Shown here: positions 27,696 to 37,751 of the stretch, piece by piece
Position numbering within the stretch: position 1 is the stretch's first letter
How the letters are laid out: the number at the start of each line of letters is the position of its first letter
Notes under the pieces: model-generated
The model's input: the letters and a program-made list of their open reading frames with translations, nothing else
What the model was told of the DNA's origin: nothing
The model's database searches: none
Position numbers and translations under genes: made by a program
Assembly (NCBI RefSeq): GCF_028287845.1
Contig: NZ_JAQBOW010000162.1
Span: 62,001-126,000 of the forward strand
DNA: 64,000 bases
Source of the DNA: Mucilaginibacter sp.
GTDB lineage: Bacteria > Bacteroidota > Bacteroidia > Sphingobacteriales > Sphingobacteriaceae
Reading direction: 5' to 3'

Positions 27696-27891
27696 AATAC
27701 AAATACATTTAAAGTTTGGTTATCAAAATGATGATAAATAAGCCTTTTATTTATCAATAGCGCAAATATATTAAATACAAATTTAAAATATGTAAACGAT
27801 ATATAATTATCGTTGAAAATTTTACAATCGAATGAATGCAAAACAAATAATCTAAACAAGTGTTATATAACCCCTGTGTCACTTAGTTTAA

Positions 27892-29595
<1,704 letters not shown>

Positions 29596-29600
29596 GTCTG

Positions 29601-29787
29601 TTTTGGCTAAAGCCATTTCCTGTCTATTGGCTATCCGTTGGCTAAAGCCAACGGCAATGAATTGGATAATTTTGAGATTAAACCGCTTCAAAATTTGAGC
29701 GGTTTTTTTATATTTAAAAACCAGAATTCATTGCCGTCCCATTTATGGGACGGATAAAGGAAAAAAACCAATTGGCTTTAGCCAAAA
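29601..29787. repeat. REP-like inverted-repeat element next to RAYT transposase
   Basis: Perfect 15-bp ends TTTTGGCTAAAGCCA (29601-29615) and TGGCTTTAGCCAAAA (29773-29787) bound it. Inside: hairpin 1 CCGTTGGCTAAAGCCAACGG (29635-29654), an inverted pair CGGCAATGAATT (29652-29663)/AATTCATTGCCG (29725-29736), and hairpin 2 CCGTCCCAT-TT-ATGGGACGG (29734-29753). It ends 13 bp before the transposase ATG. A related copy inside 10044-10299 has a changed base pair in hairpin 2 (C-G to A-T), preserving the stem. Such palindromes are the usual substrate of RAYT proteins. Confidence 0.8.
29680..29709 (+). terminator. Rho-independent terminator of pgi
   Basis: AAACCGCT (29680-29687) pairs with AGCGGTTT (29698-29705) around a 10-nt loop, followed by a run of T to 29709. 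It is embedded in the REP-like element, 85 bp after the pgi stop codon. Confidence 0.8.
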
Positions 29788-29800
29788 TAATAAAACTGAC

Positions 29801-30235
29801 ATGTCATACGTAAGAATTTGGGTTCATTTAGTATTTGCTGTAAAGCATCGCGAACCCTTATTAAAAAAGGAATTTAGATATGATGTGTATAAGCATATTG
29901 CTGATAATTGCGTAGAAAAAGAAATATTCCTGAAATCCATTAACGGCTACTCAGATCATATTCATTGCCTTATCTCTTTAGGGAAAGACCAAAGCATCGC
30001 TAAAGTTAGTCAACTCATAAAAGGTGAATCATCCTTTTGGATCAATCAAAACAATTTAACGCCCGAAAAATTTGCGTGGCAAGATGATTATTTTGCTGTT
30101 TCGGTAAGCGAATCTCAATTAGAATCAGTTACTAAATACATACAAAATCAGGAACAACATCACGCCAAAAAATCATTTAACGAGGAAGCAGATGAGTTTA
30201 TGACAAAATATGGATGGTCGCCAATAAAGGCTTAA
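29801..30235 (+). CDS. IS200-like/RAYT Y1 transposase
   Basis: A 144-residue single-domain Y1 HUH transposase. The HUH pair is His53 and His55 in SDHIHCLI, and Tyr113 in VTKYIQNQEQ is the catalytic tyrosine. The N-terminus WVHLVFAVKHREPLL is the expected first strand. It nicks single-stranded DNA at a hairpin and forms a 5'-phosphotyrosine link. The REP-like palindromes directly upstream are the likely substrates, so this fits a RAYT (REP-associated tyrosine transposase) as much as a mobile IS200. No second end element is visible downstream: the stop codon is 3 bp from the converging glutaminyl cyclase stop. Codon use resembles neighbours, so it may be domesticated. Confidence 0.9.
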   Translation: MSYVRIWVHLVFAVKHREPLLKKEFRYDVYKHIADNCVEKEIFLKSINGYSDHIHCLISLGKDQSIAKVSQLIKGESSFWINQNNLTPEKFAWQDDYFAVSVSESQLESVTKYIQNQEQHHAKKSFNEEADEFMTKYGWSPIKA

Positions 30236-30238
30236 CAT

Positions 30239-31303
30239 TTATTTTTTTACAAAAGACACTTGATAAATAAAAGGCCATTTTTTACCCGTTACAAATAAGC
30301 GCCTGCCTTTTGCATCCCACGCTATGCCGTTTAATACATTGTTGGTATTGTCAAAATCTGCCGGGCGCTTTGAGTTTGGCCAAAGGTTAGCCATGTTTAC
30401 CCTTTGCATTACAGCACCGGTTTTAGGGTTGATAACTAAAATAATGTCGGTTGTATAAACATTGCTGTATAATTTATCATCAATATATTCCAGCTCGTTT
30501 ACCTCTTGTATTGGTCCTTTATTATCATAAACGTCTATAAAGCCGGTTTGGTGATAATCGTTTTTGTCCAGGAACCATATACGGTTGGTACTATCATCTA
30601 AATAAATTTTCTTGCCATCGTAAGTTACACCCCAGCCTTCAACGCCAACATTATTGTTAAAGGTTTTTAGCAACTTGAAAGTGTTTTTATCAAACACATA
30701 ACCAATTTTCTCGCGATAAGTAAACATTACTATTTTATCACCAATAATGGCGCTGCCCTCGCCAAATACTTTTGGATCAATTGGTTGCCTTTGCACTACT
30801 TTGCCGGTAGTAACATCAACCTTACGCAAATCAGAGTGGCCGAGGTTACCGGTAGTTTCATATAGATAACCATCCTGATATAATAAACCTTCGGTATACG
30901 CGCTGGTATCATGCGGGAATATTTTTTCGACCTTGTAAGTCATTTCCTCGGGTGCTTTGGCGGCCATCAATACTATATTGGTTGATGCATCCTGGCTTTT
31001 GCCGCCTGTGTATACTTTTGCAGTAATTACTCTTGCGCCCAAAGGCATGGTATCTGTTTTAAAACTGAATGCCGACGAATCTTTTTTAGAAGCCAGCCTA
31101 ACAGAATCTAATAAGTATACAACAGAATCCGGCTTTACCGATGATGGATAACCCACCTTTACATTCACCGCGTCGCCTGCTTTATAATTGGTGCCTGATT
31201 CCGGGCTGATGGTAATATCAGCGCCTGTGGTACTGGTGTTGCTGTTACAGCTATATACAAAAAATGCTATCGCGGCTATAAATAATATCGGTCTGTATTT
31301 CAT
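30239..31303 (-). CDS. Glutaminyl-peptide cyclotransferase, lipoprotein
   Basis: A 354-residue lipoprotein (lipobox VYSC, Cys19) of the beta-propeller glutamine cyclotransferase family. It converts N-terminal Gln into pyroglutamate with loss of ammonia. After an Ig-like N-terminal region (about residues 25-110), the propeller runs from YKVEKIFPHDTSAYTEGLLYQDGYLYETTG to the end with family segments GEGSAIIGDKIVMFTYREKIG, VEGWGVTYDGKKIYLDD and LNGIAWDAKGRRLFVTGKKWP. It sits in the periplasm or on the membrane face. Its ATG overlaps the yraN stop by 4 bp (ATGA), so dnaG-yraN-cyclase are translationally coupled. Its likely clients are the many exported proteins with mature Gln in this genome. Confidence 0.92.
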   Translation of the reverse strand: MKYRPILFIAAIAFFVYSCNSNTSTTGADITISPESGTNYKAGDAVNVKVGYPSSVKPDSVVYLLDSVRLASKKDSSAFSFKTDTMPLGARVITAKVYTGGKSQDASTNIVLMAAKAPEEMTYKVEKIFPHDTSAYTEGLLYQDGYLYETTGNLGHSDLRKVDVTTGKVVQRQPIDPKVFGEGSAIIGDKIVMFTYREKIGYVFDKNTFKLLKTFNNNVGVEGWGVTYDGKKIYLDDSTNRIWFLDKNDYHQTGFIDVYDNKGPIQEVNELEYIDDKLYSNVYTTDIILVINPKTGAVMQRVNMANLWPNSKRPADFDNTNNVLNGIAWDAKGRRLFVTGKKWPFIYQVSFVKK

Positions 31304-31674
31304 AATTTATCAGCAGATGGCCAAAAGGCATCTTCAATATGGTTTAATTTATAATTTGTTTCGTTATTAAATAAAATAGCAATAATATCAAACCGCACCT
31401 CGCCCTGGTGATCCATTAAATAAATGTATTCATCAGCGGCATTAGCCAGCAGCTTCTGCTTACGGATATCAACAAAATCTTCGGGCTCGCCAAACCTGTT
31501 GCCGGTACGGGTTTTTACTTCGGCAAATATAATAACCCGGTCCTTATAAGCAATCAGGTCAACCTCGAGTTTGCCATGCGTCCAGTTCTCATCTAAGATC
31601 TTGTAACCCGACTCTTCTAAATGCGTTTTTGCTATACTTTCGCCTTTGCGGCCCAGGTCATTATGCAGCGCCAT
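31300..31674 (-). CDS. yraN: YraN-family (UPF0102) endonuclease-like protein
   Basis: A 124-residue protein of the UPF0102 family. It has the PD-(D/E)XK-like core GKLEVDLIAYKDRVIIFAEVKTR, with Asp in EVDLI and Glu/Lys in EVKTR. The N-terminal LGRKGESIAKTHLEESGYKILDENW is typical. Homologues are predicted, and in part shown, to be DNA or Holliday-junction-type nucleases. The start overlaps the last base of dnaG, and the stop overlaps the cyclase ATG by 4 bp, so it is in the middle of a coupled operon. The family is sure; activity is inferred. Confidence 0.92.
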   Translation of the reverse strand: MALHNDLGRKGESIAKTHLEESGYKILDENWTHGKLEVDLIAYKDRVIIFAEVKTRTGNRFGEPEDFVDIRKQKLLANAADEYIYLMDHQGEVRFDIIAILFNNETNYKLNHIEDAFWPSADKL

Positions 31675-33593
31675 TATTTTATAATTACAGAGCCCAGGTA
31701 ATCTGATATAGTTTTCTCTACCTTTTTCATCCGCATATATTGGTTAAGCAATATCTCCTGGTCCTCTACACTTTGTTCTTTTTGTAACTCATTGCGCAAG
31801 TCTTCGAGCATTTTACCCACTTTATGCTTTTTTAAATGAAATATTGCACCCAATATAGTGGCTTTCATATTAGCCTGCTCATCGGGCACCAAAATCTTGT
31901 GCATTTCGTACCAGTTGTCGCTTAGCGTATATTTTGTGGCAATTAATGTAACTACCAGATCTACAATATCTTTATCCGGGTGATGTATAAAATGCTGCTC
32001 CTCGGGTAATATGCCATTCTCTACTTCCTTGCTATAAATTTCTATAAACACTTTACTTGCAGGATGCTCAAAATCCACATCATTCAATTCAGCAATCATA
32101 AACGGACCAATATACGTATTGGCAATGCCATCCCAATCTATCACCTTATTGCCGTATAGTAACAGCAGACGCACAATTTCTTTTTCTTGCGATGAGGTTT
32201 CTTTTATCTCTTCAACAGGTTCATAAACCGGGTACTCCTCAACCGGGGTTATCATCCTGTTGGTTTGCTGCTGCGAATCCTTCTTCGCTTTAGCATTACG
32301 CATTTTGTTGAGCTCTGATAACAGCGCGCGCTCATCAATCTGTAGCAAATGACTACATTCTTTTATAAATACAGATGCCTTGATAGAATCGGGTATTTTG
32401 GCAATGCTTTCTACAATATCCCTTATAACGTCCGATTTCTTTATCGGGTCATTACCAACTTCTTTAAGCAGCAGATTGGTTTTATACAGGATAAAATCTT
32501 TCTTATTATCTTCAATATGCTTTTTGAAGCCATTAGTACCCACTAACCGTACATACGAATCCGGGTCATGACCATCAGGGAACAGCACCACTTTTACGTT
32601 AAGCCCCTCCTCTAATATCATATCCAATCCGCGCAGTGAGGCTTTTATACCTGCCGCGTCGCCATCATATAATATGGTGATGTTTTTGGTGAGGCGACCA
32701 ATCAGTCTTATCTGCTCTACAGTTAATGATGTACCCGATGATGCCACCACATTCTCAATACCTGCCTGGTGTACAGAGATCACATCGGCATAACCCTCAA
32801 CCAAATAACAATTATCTTCTTCCCTGATAGATTTTTTGGCGAAATGCAAACCATACAGCACGTTGGATTTATGGTAGATCTCCGACTCGGGCGAGTTTAC
32901 ATATTTGGGTACATTCTTGTCGCTTTTTAGCATTCGCCCCCCAAAGGCAATTACACGCCCGGTAAAGCTATGTATCGGGAACATCACCCGGCCGCGATAA
33001 CGGTCATACAGCGACCCATTATCTCTTTTTACAGATAACCCGCTGTCTGTTAAAAACTCTTCCAGATAGCCTTCTTTTAGCGCCTGGCCGGTAAAGGCTT
33101 CCCATTGGTCGGGCGAGTAGCCCAACTCGAATTTTTTTATTGTTTCGGCACTAAAGCCGCGCTCTTTAAAATAGCTCAGGCCTATGGCTTTGCCTTCGTC
33201 GGTATCCAATAAGCTTTCATGGAAAAACTTGGCGGCGTAAGCTGATACAATCATCAGGCTTTCCCGGCGGTTCTCTTCCTCTTTGTTTTCGGCGGTTTCT
33301 ACCGTCTCTTCAACCTCGATGCTGTATTTTTTGGCCAGCCATTTCAGAGCCTCGGGATAGGTGTATTTTTCAAGCTCCATTAAAAAGGTAACGGCGCTGC
33401 CCCCTTTTCCTGATGAGAAGTCTTTAAAGATGCCCTTAGCCGGCGATACCGTGAACGATGGCGTACGCTCATTAGCAAACGGCGACAGGCCCACGTAATT
33501 GGCACCGCGCTTTTTTAACTGCACAAATTCGCCTATCACTTCCACAATATCTGTGGCTTCCATTATACGGTCGATGGTTGATTTTAATATCAT
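31674..33593 (-). CDS. dnaG: DNA primase with degenerate zinc-ribbon
   Basis: A 639-residue primase making RNA primers at the replication fork. The TOPRIM catalytic core holds the family Glu in YLVEGYADVIS (about residue 266) and DGD in LYDGDAAG (about residue 308). The C-terminal third would contact DnaB. Oddly, the N-terminal zinc-ribbon has lost its ligands: E. coli Cys40, His43, Cys61 and Cys64 correspond to Ser37, Ala40, Asp58 and Ser61 in GLSPFANERTPSF and FKDFSSGKGG, though the rest of the fold is well conserved. It leads the dnaG-yraN-cyclase operon. Upstream is a long A/T-rich gap with TGTAACAA words. Confidence 0.95.
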   Translation of the reverse strand: MILKSTIDRIMEATDIVEVIGEFVQLKKRGANYVGLSPFANERTPSFTVSPAKGIFKDFSSGKGGSAVTFLMELEKYTYPEALKWLAKKYSIEVEETVETAENKEEENRRESLMIVSAYAAKFFHESLLDTDEGKAIGLSYFKERGFSAETIKKFELGYSPDQWEAFTGQALKEGYLEEFLTDSGLSVKRDNGSLYDRYRGRVMFPIHSFTGRVIAFGGRMLKSDKNVPKYVNSPESEIYHKSNVLYGLHFAKKSIREEDNCYLVEGYADVISVHQAGIENVVASSGTSLTVEQIRLIGRLTKNITILYDGDAAGIKASLRGLDMILEEGLNVKVVLFPDGHDPDSYVRLVGTNGFKKHIEDNKKDFILYKTNLLLKEVGNDPIKKSDVIRDIVESIAKIPDSIKASVFIKECSHLLQIDERALLSELNKMRNAKAKKDSQQQTNRMITPVEEYPVYEPVEEIKETSSQEKEIVRLLLLYGNKVIDWDGIANTYIGPFMIAELNDVDFEHPASKVFIEIYSKEVENGILPEEQHFIHHPDKDIVDLVVTLIATKYTLSDNWYEMHKILVPDEQANMKATILGAIFHLKKHKVGKMLEDLRNELQKEQSVEDQEILLNQYMRMKKVEKTISDYLGSVIIK

Positions 33594-33683
33594 GCGTTAA
33601 AAATGCAAATGTAGGGCAATTCATCCATTGCCTTGAATTTTTTCGAACCGTTAATTTACAATTTATTTATTAGCCCTGGCATG

Positions 33684-33883
33684 CTTGTTACACGCGAGTG
33701 TGAAACAAAATGTAACAAGTGAAACAAGATTTCAGGTTAATTAATTGTTTATGAGTGAATTATGAAAAAGCGATGTAACAAAATGTAACAACTTATTCGT
33801 TAGTATTTTTATGCTTAATTTTACCATATTTCACTGATAATCAAATAATTGCAAATAGACTGATTTTAATGTGATGTAACAAG
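33684..33883. promoter_or_regulatory. Cluster of TGTAACAA motifs upstream of dnaG
   Basis: The 362-bp gap 33594-33955 holds no gene. TGTAACAA occurs at 33711-33718, 33774-33781, 33784-33791 and 33875-33882, and the inverse TTGTTACA at 33685-33692, with diverged forms (GTGAAACAA) in between. The left pair forms an inverted repeat CTTGTTACA...TGTAACAAG. It could be an operator array or a repeat remnant. The set lies upstream of dnaG and downstream of the transporter gene. No known regulator site is recognised. Confidence 0.5.
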
Positions 33884-33955
33884 ATTTTTGATAGTCTTTA
33901 TTAAATATCAACCACAGATTCTAACATAGTAAAATGAATATCTTTTCATAAATAT

Positions 33956-34816
33956 TTATATCGATTGTTTGGCCTTCTGTTTCAAAAACGTCAACGCTAT
34001 CCCTGCCAACACAATTACACTGCCGATGATCTCCTTTAGCTGCAAACTTTCGTTTAGTATCAGCACTGCTAATAACCCGGCAATAACAGTTTGGCTTAGC
34101 AGCGTTAAAGCTACTTTGGTTGATTCGAGGTGACTAATGGCGTAGTTAATGGTTATCCAACCCGTTAACTGGCAAATAATACCCATTACGGCAAAACAAC
34201 CCCATGTTTTTATATTAAAATGCAGCAGTCCGTTGCCAAATACGCCGCAAAGTATCAGCAGGAAAACACCTGACGCCAGCATATTATAAAACATAAAGGG
34301 TATGGTGCTGATGCGCTTTAAAATATCCTTGGTTATTAAAATATAAATGGAATAAAGTAAGCTTGACGCAACCGCGAGTACAATCCCTATATTAAATTGC
34401 AAGTGCAGCAGGTTAGAAATCCCTATTAAAATCACCATACCTGTAACAGCGATAGCTGTACCTATCCAGAACAACGAGCCTGATTTCTTTTTGAATAACA
34501 AATAGCTTAATAATCCTACCCAAACCGGCGCTAGGTTTGATAATAAGGTGGAGACAGTAGCGCTTATCAGTTTAAGCGACAGGTTCCAAACGGCAATATC
34601 ACTGGCAAAAACAACGCCGCCTATTAGGGCAAGGACGATGTTTTTACGTTCCATTTTCAGGTTTTTTTTATACAGGCAATAGGGCAGTAAAAATATCCAG
34701 GCGAAGAAAATACGGTAGAACGCGCAAACCAGCGGCGAAGCATCAGCCAGTTTTACCAGTATGGGCGAAAACGATATACAGAGGATGCCGATAGCTAGGC
34801 TAAGTTTGGGATTCAT
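33956..34816 (-). CDS. EamA/DMT-family transporter
   Basis: A 286-residue integral membrane protein with about ten helices arranged as two EamA repeats (roughly residues 5-135 and 147-280). The typical short repeat starts LAIGILCISFSPILVKLADASPLVCAFYR and NIGIVLAVASSLLYSIYILITKD, and each repeat ends in a Gly/Ala-rich helix. DMT proteins export metabolites, amino acids or drugs. Divergent from asnS across a 117-bp gap that contains an ACTTACGAAGT hairpin. Substrate is unknown. Confidence 0.92.
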   Translation of the reverse strand: MNPKLSLAIGILCISFSPILVKLADASPLVCAFYRIFFAWIFLLPYCLYKKNLKMERKNIVLALIGGVVFASDIAVWNLSLKLISATVSTLLSNLAPVWVGLLSYLLFKKKSGSLFWIGTAIAVTGMVILIGISNLLHLQFNIGIVLAVASSLLYSIYILITKDILKRISTIPFMFYNMLASGVFLLILCGVFGNGLLHFNIKTWGCFAVMGIICQLTGWITINYAISHLESTKVALTLLSQTVIAGLLAVLILNESLQLKEIIGSVIVLAGIALTFLKQKAKQSI

Positions 34817-34844
34817 GATTACGCAAACTTAATAAAGAAGTTAA

Positions 34845-34876
34845 AGACTTACGAAGTTTATAAAACTTCTAAGTCT
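34845..34876. repeat. ACTTACGAAGT-type hairpin (second copy)
   Basis: AGACTTACGAAGTTT (34845-34859) and AAACTTCTAAGTCT (34863-34876) pair except for one bulged base. It shares its sequence with the hairpin at 25878-25910. It sits in the divergent gap of EamA and asnS, where a terminator is not expected, so it is more likely a dispersed repeat. Confidence 0.65.
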
Positions 34877-34933
34877 AAGCAAGGAACATACATCAAATTA
34901 TCGTAATTTAGCCGCTCTAAATTTCATTACAAA

Positions 34934-36370
34934 ATGAGTCAGCGTATAAAGATCAAAGCATTATTAGAAAGCACAACAACCGATATTGATGTAACCGTAA
35001 AAGGGTGGGTACGAACCTTCCGCAATAATCAGTTCATAGCTTTAAATGATGGCTCAACCAATAATAATATACAGGTAGTTGTCGACTTTGAAAACGCCGA
35101 CCCTGCCCTGCTGAAGCGTTTAACAACCGGTGCCGCCATAAGTGTATTTGGCCGTTTGGTTGCTTCTTTAGGTAAGGGACAGACCGTTGAAGTTAAAGCC
35201 CATACCATTGAAATATTAGGTGACAGCGACCCCGAGAAATACCCGTTGCAACCCAAAAAACATAGCCTGGAGTTTTTACGCGAGATAGCGCACCTGCGTT
35301 TCCGTACCAATACTTTTGGGGCGATATTCCGTGTGCGTAACAGCCTGGCTTTTGCGGTGCACCAGTTTTTCCAGGATAAAGGTTTTGTTTACCTGCACAC
35401 GCCTATCATTACCGCATCAGACGCGGAGGGCGCGGGAGAGACTTTCCACGTTACTAACTTCGATTTGCTGAATGTCCCTAAAACGGATACAGGGGAAGTT
35501 GATTATAAACAAGATTTTTTTGGCCGCGCCACCAACTTAACCGTTTCGGGGCAACTCGAGGGCGAATTGGGCGCGATGGCATTGAGCGATATTTATACTT
35601 TCGGCCCAACTTTCAGGGCAGAAAACTCTAATACTACCCGCCACCTGGCCGAGTTTTGGATGATAGAGCCCGAAATGGCTTTCTGCGATCTGGTAGATAA
35701 TATGGATACTGCCGAGGCCTTGCTTAAATATGTAATTGCTTATGCTTTAGATAAGAACAAAGACGACATTGAGTTTTTAACCCAGCGTTTACTGGAAGAG
35801 GAAAAACAAAAGCCGCAAAACGAACGCTCCGAAATGACGCTGACCGAAAAATTACAGTTTTGTTTGAGCAACGATTTTGAACGTTTAACCTATACCGAAG
35901 CTATAGAAATTTTAAAGGAATCGACCCCAAATAAAAAGAAGAAGTTTCAATACCCGATTGAAGGCTGGGGCACCGATCTGCAATCAGAACATGAGCGTTA
36001 TTTGGTAGAGAAGCACTTTAAAAAACCGGTTATTTTAACCGATTATCCAAAAGAGATCAAAGCTTTTTACATGCGCCAGAATGATGACGGTAAAACTGTA
36101 CGTGCGATGGATATTTTGTTCCCGGGTATTGGCGAAATTGTAGGCGGCTCACAACGCGAGGAACGTTTGGATAAACTGGAGCAACGCATGGACGAAATGA
36201 ACATTCCAAAAGAAGAACTTTGGTGGTACTTAGATACCCGCCGCTTTGGCGCCTGCGAACATGCCGGCTTTGGCCTGGGCTTTGAGCGTTTGGTGCTGTT
36301 TGTAACCGGTATGGGTAATATTAGGGATGTGATACCTTTCCCGAGGTTCCCTAAGAACGCGGAATTTTAG
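34934..36370 (+). CDS. asnS: Asparagine--tRNA ligase
   Basis: A 478-residue class IIb aminoacyl-tRNA synthetase charging tRNA-Asn. The N-terminal OB-fold (about 14-110) includes [21 protein letters not shown]. The catalytic domain holds motif 1 in [28 protein letters not shown], motif 2 in [26 protein letters not shown], and motif 3 in [27 protein letters not shown]. Length equals the family norm. The start follows no clear Shine-Dalgarno site. It stands alone; the 586-bp gap downstream starts an accessory patch. Confidence 0.97.
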   Translation: MSQRIKIKALLESTTTDIDVTVKGWVRTFRNNQFIALNDGSTNNNIQVVVDFENADPALLKRLTTGAAISVFGRLVASLGKGQTVEVKAHTIEILGDSDPEKYPLQPKKHSLEFLREIAHLRFRTNTFGAIFRVRNSLAFAVHQFFQDKGFVYLHTPIITASDAEGAGETFHVTNFDLLNVPKTDTGEVDYKQDFFGRATNLTVSGQLEGELGAMALSDIYTFGPTFRAENSNTTRHLAEFWMIEPEMAFCDLVDNMDTAEALLKYVIAYALDKNKDDIEFLTQRLLEEEKQKPQNERSEMTLTEKLQFCLSNDFERLTYTEAIEILKESTPNKKKKFQYPIEGWGTDLQSEHERYLVEKHFKKPVILTDYPKEIKAFYMRQNDDGKTVRAMDILFPGIGEIVGGSQREERLDKLEQRMDEMNIPKEELWWYLDTRRFGACEHAGFGLGFERLVLFVTGMGNIRDVIPFPRFPKNAEF

Positions 36371-36528
36371 ACCGTTGATTAGGGTGATTATTGGATTTCG
36401 TTGATTTTACTTCCTATCATTCTGAGCATAGCGAAGAGTCTGCCGCGCGACGTATATAGTTCACCCTACACGTAATAAAAATACTACATCGTTGTGTTCT
36501 TGCAGTAATTTGGCCTTGGTGCACAATG

Positions 36529-36580
36529 TGAGCATCCACCCGCTCAATCGCCGCGGGATGGCTGTTACTTTTGTCTTGAT
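36529..36580. repeat. Inverted repeat, copy 1 of a pair bounding 36.5-38.2 kb
   Basis: This ~52-bp segment, including CTCAATCGCCGCGGG, is repeated in inverted orientation at 38102-38155, with a few substitutions and short gaps. The rest of the gap 36371-36661 holds short degenerate words resembling dispersed Bacteroidota repeats (such as CATTCTGAGCATAGCGAAGAG near 36418) and no gene. Confidence 0.7.
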
Positions 36581-36661
36581 AGGAGACTAAGACGAAAGGT
36601 TTGCAGATGCTTTAGCTAACTGCGAGGGTACTTTACAAAGGAAAAGATTAACAGCTAAATA

Positions 36662-36866
36662 ATGGAAAACAAAGCATACTTATTAGAAATGGGGCAAAAG
36701 ATAAGGTTAGCCCGTAGAGCAAAGAAAATACCTATAGATCAAATGGCTAAGCAAGATTGATATGTCTAACCTTTCTTTCTTAGAACGAGGTGAAAGAAAC
36801 TGCCACATACTTAGCTTAAAGAGTATTGCGGATGTGTTAGGTATGGATGTAAAGGAGTTTCTTTAA
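36662..36866 (+). pseudogene. Frameshifted XRE-family HTH regulator
   Basis: From ATG 36662 the frame reads MENKAYLLEMGQKIRLARRA then KKIPIDQMAKQD and stops at TGA 36758-36760. One frame over, from 36759, it continues DMSNLSFLERGERNCH and ILSLKSIADVLGMDVKEFL to TAA 36866. Together these are an ordinary Cro/CI-type HTH (helix GQKIRLARR, recognition segment SNLSFLERGER) of about 68 residues, broken by an indel near 36757. It has an AAGGAAAAG sequence before the start. Most likely a pseudogene; two separate short peptides would not fold as an HTH. It lies beside a membrane protein of unknown function. Confidence 0.7.
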
Positions 36867-36956
36867 ATCGAAAGACTTATTCCTATAGACTTAAAAGCCC
36901 TACCCAAGAGCTTTTTTTTATGGCACACGAACAGTTAAAAAAAGAAAAGCAACTTC

Positions 36957-37670
36957 CTATTTAGCCATTACGACTAAATGTAAAACCCCTTTTTTGTCTT
37001 TATCAATTGTAAAGTCATCACCATTTGTAGACTGTGGAGGGATTCCACCATACATGATAGCCAACCATGTTAATTTATATTTTTGTTGTTTTAATGCGTT
37101 ATAGGTCTCCATTGCTAATATTTTTTCTTCTGGATTCCCCATATCAAAATCTATTACAAGGGTGTCTATGCTCATGGATTGCAATGTGATTTTAATTTTT
37201 CGTTCATTTTCTTCATAATGCCTTTGGGGCTTGCCATAGTTAGTTACAGAAGCGTGGTCGCCAACAGCACTTTGGCTCAGTTGAGCGTGACTTAAATCAT
37301 ATTTGGATGTGCTTTTTGGTGTGTCTGCAATCTTTTTGGTTTCAATTGCTCCCTTGTGTACTAATTTTGGTTTAAACATTTGGTGTGGTACATCGGTGGT
37401 TTCTTTTAGATTTTTTTCGGGCGATTTTTTAAATAAGCCTTCTTTTTTTACAGGCAATTGGACATAAATTATTTTCGGTTTTTCATCCCCGTAATGTATT
37501 TTACTCCACGGAATAGAAAAACATGTAGCAACAATGACTGATATAATCAATATCACAAATTCGTGACTTTTACGAATTACAACCCATTTCTTAGATTTAT
37601 ACATATCGTAAATCACTTTTAAAAGTCCATAAAGTGCGCCTACGTAAGAAAAGTATAAGAGGAAATCCAT
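36957..37670 (-). CDS. Membrane protein of unknown function
   Basis: A 237-residue protein with two N-terminal hydrophobic segments (about residues 2-22 and 39-56) and a soluble C-terminal part. A basic/Pro-rich linker follows (EKPKIIYVQLPVKK to about residue 140) containing LSQSAVGDHASVTNYG, a Ser/Gly/Asn word pattern also seen in some Bacteroidota defence or signalling proteins. The last ~80 residues (about 158-237, from KIKITLQSMSIDTLVIDFDMG to HLVVMAK) form a compact alpha/beta region. A/T richness is higher than in neighbours. I recognise no family. It sits between inverted repeats with the broken XRE regulator and is probably recently acquired. Confidence 0.65.
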   Translation of the reverse strand: MDFLLYFSYVGALYGLLKVIYDMYKSKKWVVIRKSHEFVILIISVIVATCFSIPWSKIHYGDEKPKIIYVQLPVKKEGLFKKSPEKNLKETTDVPHQMFKPKLVHKGAIETKKIADTPKSTSKYDLSHAQLSQSAVGDHASVTNYGKPQRHYEENERKIKITLQSMSIDTLVIDFDMGNPEEKILAMETYNALKQQKYKLTWLAIMYGGIPPQSTNGDDFTIDKDKKGVLHLVVMAK

Positions 37671-37751
37671 GTGTTTTTAGATTTAGACTACTAATGTAAT
37701 AATCCAAATCAGTTGATAAAGAATTATATCTCATGGTCTAACAGGTATATA

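Noticed and set aside
27629-27859. 76-residue minus-strand frame upstream of the hypothetical gene
   Set aside because: It overlaps the start of the real frame at 27695 in another phase and is made of A/T-rich codons.
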